A stretch of DNA of 64,000 nt from Streptomyces sp. GESEQ-4 (GTDB lineage: Bacteria; Actinomycetota; Actinomycetes; Streptomycetales; Streptomycetaceae), in contig NZ_JAFFSU010000012.1 in assembly GCF_017948455.1 (NCBI RefSeq), forward strand, positions 186,001 to 250,000, read 5' to 3'. Shown here in pieces: positions 60,201 through 64,000 of this stretch. Numbering within the stretch: position 1 is the stretch's first letter; every line of letters starts with the position of its first letter. The translations under genes and the position numbers were made by a program. The notes under the pieces were generated by a model that had not been told where the DNA came from, ran no database searches, and was given only the letters and a program-made list of their open reading frames with translations.

Positions 60201-61124
60201 ATGGCTCCATCACTGGAACATGGCTCAGATATGTCCGGGCCCACGCGTATGTCCGGGCCCACGCGCCGGTCGCTGCTCGCGGGGGTGGCGGCGGTCGGCG
60301 CGCTGGGCGCCGCGGGCTGCTCACGCGTGGCCTCGGCCTCGTCCACGGAGGGCGGTGATCTCCTCGACCGGCTGAAGGCGCAGGGTGTCGTACGGCTCGG
60401 GATCGCGGGCGAGATACCGTTCGGATACATCGACACGAACGGCGAACTCACCGGTGAGGCACCGGAGTTGGCGAAGGTGATCTTCAAACGGCTCGGCGTG
60501 GACAGCGTGCAGGCCGTGCCGACGGAGTTCGGGTCGCTCATTCCGGGGCTGAACGTGCAGCAGTTCGACGTCGTGGCGGCGGGGATGTACGTCAATCCCG
60601 AGCGCTGTGCGGAGGTGATCTTCGCCGATCCGGACTACCAGATGCTCGATGCCTTCATCGTGCGCAAGGGGAATCCGAAAGGGCTGCACAACTACAAGGA
60701 CGTCGTCGAGAAGAAGGCGAAGTTCGCGACCGGGACCGGTTACGCGGAGATCCAGTACGCCGTCGAGGCGGGGTACAAGGAGAGCGACATCATGATCGTC
60801 CAGGATCAGGTCGCCGGGCTGAACGCGGTGGAGGCGGGGCGCGTCGACGTCTTCGCCGGAACCGCGCTCACCACTCGCGAGGTGGTGAAGAAGTCCGCCA
60901 AGGCCGAGTCGACCGAGCCGTTCAAGCCGATCGTCGGCGGCAAGCCGCATGTCGACGGGGGCGCCTTCGCGTTCCGCCCGACGGAGACGAACCTCCGCGA
61001 CGCCTTCAATGTCGAGCTGCGCAAGCTCAAGGAGAGCGGAGAGCTGCTCCGCATCCTCCGGCCCTTCGGCTTCACCCAGGCGGAGATGACCGACCTCACC
61101 GCGAAGGAGCTGTGCGGCGGATGA
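60201..61124 (+). CDS. ehuB: ectoine/amino-acid-binding lipoprotein EhuB-like
   Basis: A 307-residue family 3 solute-binding protein. A Tat-type signal (TRRSLLAGVAAVGALGAAGC) ends in lipobox AAGC. The mature part has VVRLGIAGEIPFGYIDTNGE, GLNVQQFDVVAAGMYVNPER and ATGTGYAEIQYAVEAGYKES, close to the ectoine-binding EhuB pattern. The start is uncertain: ATG 60201, 60231 or 60249, the last two on an 18-bp tandem duplication. First of ehuBCDA; next gene overlaps as ATGA. Confidence 0.85.
   Translation: MAPSLEHGSDMSGPTRMSGPTRRSLLAGVAAVGALGAAGCSRVASASSTEGGDLLDRLKAQGVVRLGIAGEIPFGYIDTNGELTGEAPELAKVIFKRLGVDSVQAVPTEFGSLIPGLNVQQFDVVAAGMYVNPERCAEVIFADPDYQMLDAFIVRKGNPKGLHNYKDVVEKKAKFATGTGYAEIQYAVEAGYKESDIMIVQDQVAGLNAVEAGRVDVFAGTALTTREVVKKSAKAESTEPFKPIVGGKPHVDGGAFAFRPTETNLRDAFNVELRKLKESGELLRILRPFGFTQAEMTDLTAKELCGG
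60231..60266 (+). repeat. 18-bp in-frame tandem duplication at the ehuB start
   Basis: ATGTCCGGGCCCACGCGT (60231-60248) is followed by ATGTCCGGGCCCACGCGC, encoding MSGPTR twice and giving two candidate start codons. Confidence 0.93.
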
Positions 61125-61822
61125 CCTCGGGACTGTGGGAACTGGTACTCAAGGGCCTCTGGGTCACGATCCAGCTGCTCGTCTTCAGCGCGCTGCTCGC
61201 GGCGGCCGTGTCGTTCATTGTCGGCACGGCCCGCGTCCACCGGTCGCGGATCGTCCGCTTCCTCGCGGGCTTCTACACCGAGGTGTTCCGCGGGACCTCG
61301 GCGCTGGTCATGATCTTCTGGGTGTACTTCGTGCTGCCGCCCGCCTTCGGCTGGCAGCTGGTGCCCATGTGGGCGGGCACGCTGGCGCTCGGACTGACCT
61401 ACGGGGCGTACGGCTCCGAGATCGTGCGCGGCGCGCTGGCCGCCGTCGACCCGGCGCAGAAGGAGGGCGGGATCGCGCTCAGCTTCACGCCCTGGCAGCG
61501 GATGCGGCTGATCCTGCTGCCGCAGGCGGTGCCGGAGATGATCCCGCCGTTCTCCAACCTGCTGATCGAGCTGCTCAAGGGCACCGCGCTGGTGTCGATC
61601 ATGGGCATGGGCGATCTGGCGTTCAGCGGCAGCCTGGTGCGGCTCGCGCTGCAGGAGAGCGCGGAGATCTACACGTACATCCTGCTGATCTACTTCGTGA
61701 TCGCCTTCCTGCTGACGCGTGTGATGCGCGGACTGGAGAAGAAGTTGAAGGCCGGGGTCGGCAAGAAGCCGGAGAAGAAGGTGTCCGCGGTGCGCGTGCC
61801 TGAGGGGAGTGGTGTCGCGTGA
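61121..61822 (+). CDS. ehuC: polar amino acid/ectoine ABC permease EhuC
   Basis: A 233-residue HisM-type permease. It starts with WELVLKGLWVTIQLLVFSAL and has GLTYGAYGSEIVRGALAAVD with the EAA region (EGGIALSFTPWQRMRLILLP) and LKGTALVSIMGMGDL. ATG 61121 overlaps the ehuB stop. The last 25 residues are basic. With EhuD it forms the membrane channel. Confidence 0.88.
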   Translation: MTSGLWELVLKGLWVTIQLLVFSALLAAAVSFIVGTARVHRSRIVRFLAGFYTEVFRGTSALVMIFWVYFVLPPAFGWQLVPMWAGTLALGLTYGAYGSEIVRGALAAVDPAQKEGGIALSFTPWQRMRLILLPQAVPEMIPPFSNLLIELLKGTALVSIMGMGDLAFSGSLVRLALQESAEIYTYILLIYFVIAFLLTRVMRGLEKKLKAGVGKKPEKKVSAVRVPEGSGVA

Positions 61823-62469
61823 ACTGGGACTGGGGAGCGGTCGCCGACTTCATGCCGCACTTCTGGGACGGCCTGCTGGTCACCCTCCAGGCGCTGGTGC
61901 TCGGCTCGCTGATCTCGTTCGCGCTGGGTCTGGTGTGGGCGCTGCTGATGCGGGTGCCCTCGCGCTGGGTGACCTGGCCGGTCGGGGTCCTCACGGAGTT
62001 CGTGCGCAACACCCCGCTGCTGGTGCAGCTGTTCTTCCTCTTCTACGTGCTGCCCGAGTGGAACATCACCTTCTCCGCGCTGACCACCGGCGTCTTCGCG
62101 ATCGGCCTGCACTACTCGACGTACACGATGCAGGTCTACCGGGCCGGTATCGAAGCGGTGCCCGTCGGCCAGTGGGAGGCGGCGACCGCGCTGAACCTGC
62201 CGCTCAGGCGGACGTGGACCGTGGTGATCCTGCCGCAGGCGATCCGCCGGGTCGTGCCGGCGCTCGGCAACTACGTGATCGCGATGCTCAAGGACACGCC
62301 GCTGCTGATGGCCATCACCGTGCTGGACATGATGGGCGAGGCACGGCTGTTCTCTCAGCAGACCTTCCGGTTCACCGAGCCGCTGACCGTGATCGGCGTG
62401 GCCTTCATCCTCATCTCCTATCTCGCATCCGTCCTGCTGCGCACCCTGGAGCGACGCCTTGTCCGTTGA
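61819..62469 (+). CDS. ehuD: polar amino acid/ectoine ABC permease EhuD
   Basis: A 216-residue partner permease: MPHFWDGLLVTLQALVLGSL at the start, YSTYTMQVYRAGIEAVPVGQ then WEAATALNLPLRRTWTVVILP (EAA), and LKDTPLLMAITVLDMMGEAR. GTG 61819 overlaps the ehuC stop by four bases (GTGA). The ehuA start lies inside its last codons. Confidence 0.88.
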   Translation: MNWDWGAVADFMPHFWDGLLVTLQALVLGSLISFALGLVWALLMRVPSRWVTWPVGVLTEFVRNTPLLVQLFFLFYVLPEWNITFSALTTGVFAIGLHYSTYTMQVYRAGIEAVPVGQWEAATALNLPLRRTWTVVILPQAIRRVVPALGNYVIAMLKDTPLLMAITVLDMMGEARLFSQQTFRFTEPLTVIGVAFILISYLASVLLRTLERRLVR

Positions 62470-63241
62470 CACCGAAAAGAACCCGACCGACGTGCCCGCC
62501 TCCTCGTCCGAACTGATCCGCCTGGAGAACGTGACCAAGCGGTTCGGCGAGAACACGGTCCTCGACCATCTCGACTTCTCCGTGAGCGCGGGCAAGCACG
62601 TCACCCTGATCGGCCCGTCCGGCTCCGGCAAGACCACGATCCTGCGGCTGCTGATGACGCTGACCAAGCCCGACGAGGGCACCATCACCGTGGACGGGGA
62701 GCAGCTGTTCCCCGCGCCGGAGAAGCAGGTCCGCGAGGTCCGCAAGAAGATCGGGATGGTCTTCCAGCAGTTCAACCTGTTCCCGAACATGACGGCCCTC
62801 AGGAACATCACCGAGGCGCCGGTCACCGTGCTCGGCATGTCCAAGGACGAGGCGGAGGAGCGGGCGCGCGGGCTGCTGGACCTGGTGGGCCTGGCCGACA
62901 AGTGCGACGCGCGGCCGACCCAGCTCTCCGGCGGCCAGCAGCAGCGTGTCGCGATCGCGCGGGCGCTGGCGATGCGGCCGCAGGTGCTGCTGCTCGACGA
63001 AGTGACGTCGGCGCTGGACCCGGAGCTGGTCGCCGGTGTCCTCGACGTCCTCCGGGACATCGCCCGTTCCACGGACATCACGATGCTCTGTGTGACCCAC
63101 GAGATGAATTTCGCCCGCGACATCTCGGACCAGGTCCTGATGTTCGATTCCGGCCGGGTCATCGAGGCCGGGCCGCCGGAGAAAATCTTCAGCGACCCGG
63201 AGCAGGACCGAACGCGGGAATTCCTCAGCGCGGTTCTCTGA
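62459..63241 (+). CDS. ehuA: ectoine/amino acid ABC transporter ATP-binding protein EhuA
   Basis: A 260-residue ABC ATPase: Walker A GPSGSGKTTILR, Q-loop MVFQQFNLFPNMTA, signature LSGGQQQRVAIA, Walker B VLLLDEVTSALDPE and switch His in LCVTHEMNFA. It powers EhuBCD uptake. TTG 62459 follows GGAG at eight bases and overlaps ehuD by 11 bases. A terminator follows. Confidence 0.92.
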   Translation: MSVDTEKNPTDVPASSSELIRLENVTKRFGENTVLDHLDFSVSAGKHVTLIGPSGSGKTTILRLLMTLTKPDEGTITVDGEQLFPAPEKQVREVRKKIGMVFQQFNLFPNMTALRNITEAPVTVLGMSKDEAEERARGLLDLVGLADKCDARPTQLSGGQQQRVAIARALAMRPQVLLLDEVTSALDPELVAGVLDVLRDIARSTDITMLCVTHEMNFARDISDQVLMFDSGRVIEAGPPEKIFSDPEQDRTREFLSAVL

Positions 63242-63262
63242 TTGCACGAGGTGAAGGCGGAC

Positions 63263-63292
63263 GGGCTGTCGGTACACAACCGACAGCCCTTT
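63263..63292 (+). terminator. Rho-independent terminator after ehuA
   Basis: GGGCTGTCGGT (63263-63273) pairs with ACCGACAGCCC (63279-63289) around ACACA, then TTT. Confidence 0.92.
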
Positions 63293-63448
63293 CCTCTGGC
63301 ATATGCCAGAGTGTCAGTCCCCCTGCTGAGAGGGCCGGAATCTCGTCAACAACCGCTCACTACAAGCCTCTTGGCGGCTATCGTGGAGAGGATCCGCTGA
63401 CCGGATTGCGGCCCAAGAGCGAGCCAAGAGCGAGCGCAGGGGGAAACC

Positions 63449-64000
63449 GTGGCGCTGATGAACGAGCCGACCGCGCCGTACCACTCGGCCCAGGACGCCC
63501 TGCGCGTCCTGGAGACGGTGGCGCGACACTCCGCCGGAGTCACCGACGCAGAGCTCGCCCGGCACACCGGCCTCGGCGCCGAGCGGCTGACCGCGCTGCT
63601 GCGGATGCTGCGCCGTGAGGGGTACGTCGAGCAGGGCGCCGACGGTGCCTATGTCACCGGCGCCGCCCTCACCCGCCTCACCTCCACGCACGGCCGCGAG
63701 GAGGCCCTGCGCGAAAAGCTTCAGGGCACCCTCGACCGGCTGCGCGACTCGGTGGGCGCGGCCGTCTACATCAGCCGGTACGTCGACGGCGAGATCAACG
63801 TCACGCAGTACGCCGACGGCCCCACCACCCCCGCGGTCAACGAGTGGGTGGACTTCCGCTACTCCGCCCACGCCACCGCGATCGGCAAGAGCCTGCTCGG
63901 CCAGCTCGACCACAATGGCCGCCGGGACCATCTCTCCCGGCACAAGATGGCCCGGCTCACCTCGCGCACGATCACCAGCGACAAGCTGCTGCTCTCCCGC
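63449..64000 (+). CDS. IclR-family transcriptional regulator (truncated at window end)
   Basis: The first 184 codons are present. An N-terminal winged helix-turn-helix (SAQDALRVLETVARHSAGVT, DAELARHTGLGAERLTALLR) is followed by the start of the IclR effector domain (VGAAVYISRYVDGEINVTQY, YSAHATAIGKSLLGQL). GTG 63449 follows AGGGGGAAA. It lies after the ehu operon and could regulate it, but the terminator in between suggests a separate transcript. The C-terminus lies outside the window. Confidence 0.88.
   Translation, partial: MALMNEPTAPYHSAQDALRVLETVARHSAGVTDAELARHTGLGAERLTALLRMLRREGYVEQGADGAYVTGAALTRLTSTHGREEALREKLQGTLDRLRDSVGAAVYISRYVDGEINVTQYADGPTTPAVNEWVDFRYSAHATAIGKSLLGQLDHNGRRDHLSRHKMARLTSRTITSDKLLLSR

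Overview
The window is a typical Streptomyces chromosome segment: very GC-rich, strong third-position GC bias, many GTG/TTG starts, ATGA/GTGA stop-start overlaps inside operons, and a block of genes (desferrioxamine operon, glmS, adpA with its TTA codon, ornA, ceb cellobiose operon, cdgA) in the order known from the S. coelicolor core chromosome. There is no phage, plasmid, IS element or CRISPR array. Two tRNA genes are present (His-GTG, Lys-CTT).

Layout. 1-1556: end of a branched-chain acyl-CoA catabolic operon (HMG-CoA lyase, acyl-CoA dehydrogenase). 1621-8773: desferrioxamine locus (desE receptor, siderophore-interacting reductase, desABCD), with iron boxes before desE and desA. 8904-13470: secreted hexosaminidase with a possible DasR site, a DUF4429/SHOCT protein, a Tat-exported metallophosphatase and a small protein just ahead of glmS (13483-15300). 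15457-16702: acetate-transporter-like membrane protein and a universal stress protein. 17020-19902: small membrane protein, adpA, ornA and tRNA-His. 19969-26691: GNAT, cebR, cebEFG and bglC, with CebR boxes before cebE and across the bglC start. 26754-33263: leftward operon for galactoside uptake and hydrolysis (binding protein, two permeases, GH36, GH42). 33516-37880: chitinase, an OmpR-type two-component system and a membrane-anchored protein.

37973-42860: spermidine-synthase-like protein, hypothetical protein, XRE/TPR regulator, histidine phosphatase and PAP2 protein. 42757-46864: three overlapping genes for a PD-(D/E)XK nuclease with a Cas4/AddB-like four-cysteine signature, a large unrecognised protein and a Upf1/Dna2-like SF1 helicase. 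This is the best candidate for an undescribed system. 47070-52998: hypothetical protein, PrimPol-like protein running into tRNA-Lys, M6 metalloprotease, the c-di-GMP enzyme CdgA and a luciferase-like oxidoreductase.

53063-58440: amidase, D-2-hydroxyacid dehydrogenase, a pair of Asp/Glu-racemase/maleate-isomerase paralogues (one missing its second catalytic cysteine) and a PucR regulator, suggesting catabolism of a small amide or carboxylate. 58668-59543: a secreted polyester hydrolase of the Thermobifida cutinase/PETase type. 59610-64000: DUF3830 protein, an Ehu-type ectoine/amino-acid ABC transporter and the start of an IclR regulator.

Recurring small-scale features are five copies of a ~30-bp intergenic repeat lying just 3' of genes, and three short tandem duplications (18-20 bp) sitting on or next to translation starts. 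All functional statements come from motif reading; no searches were run.
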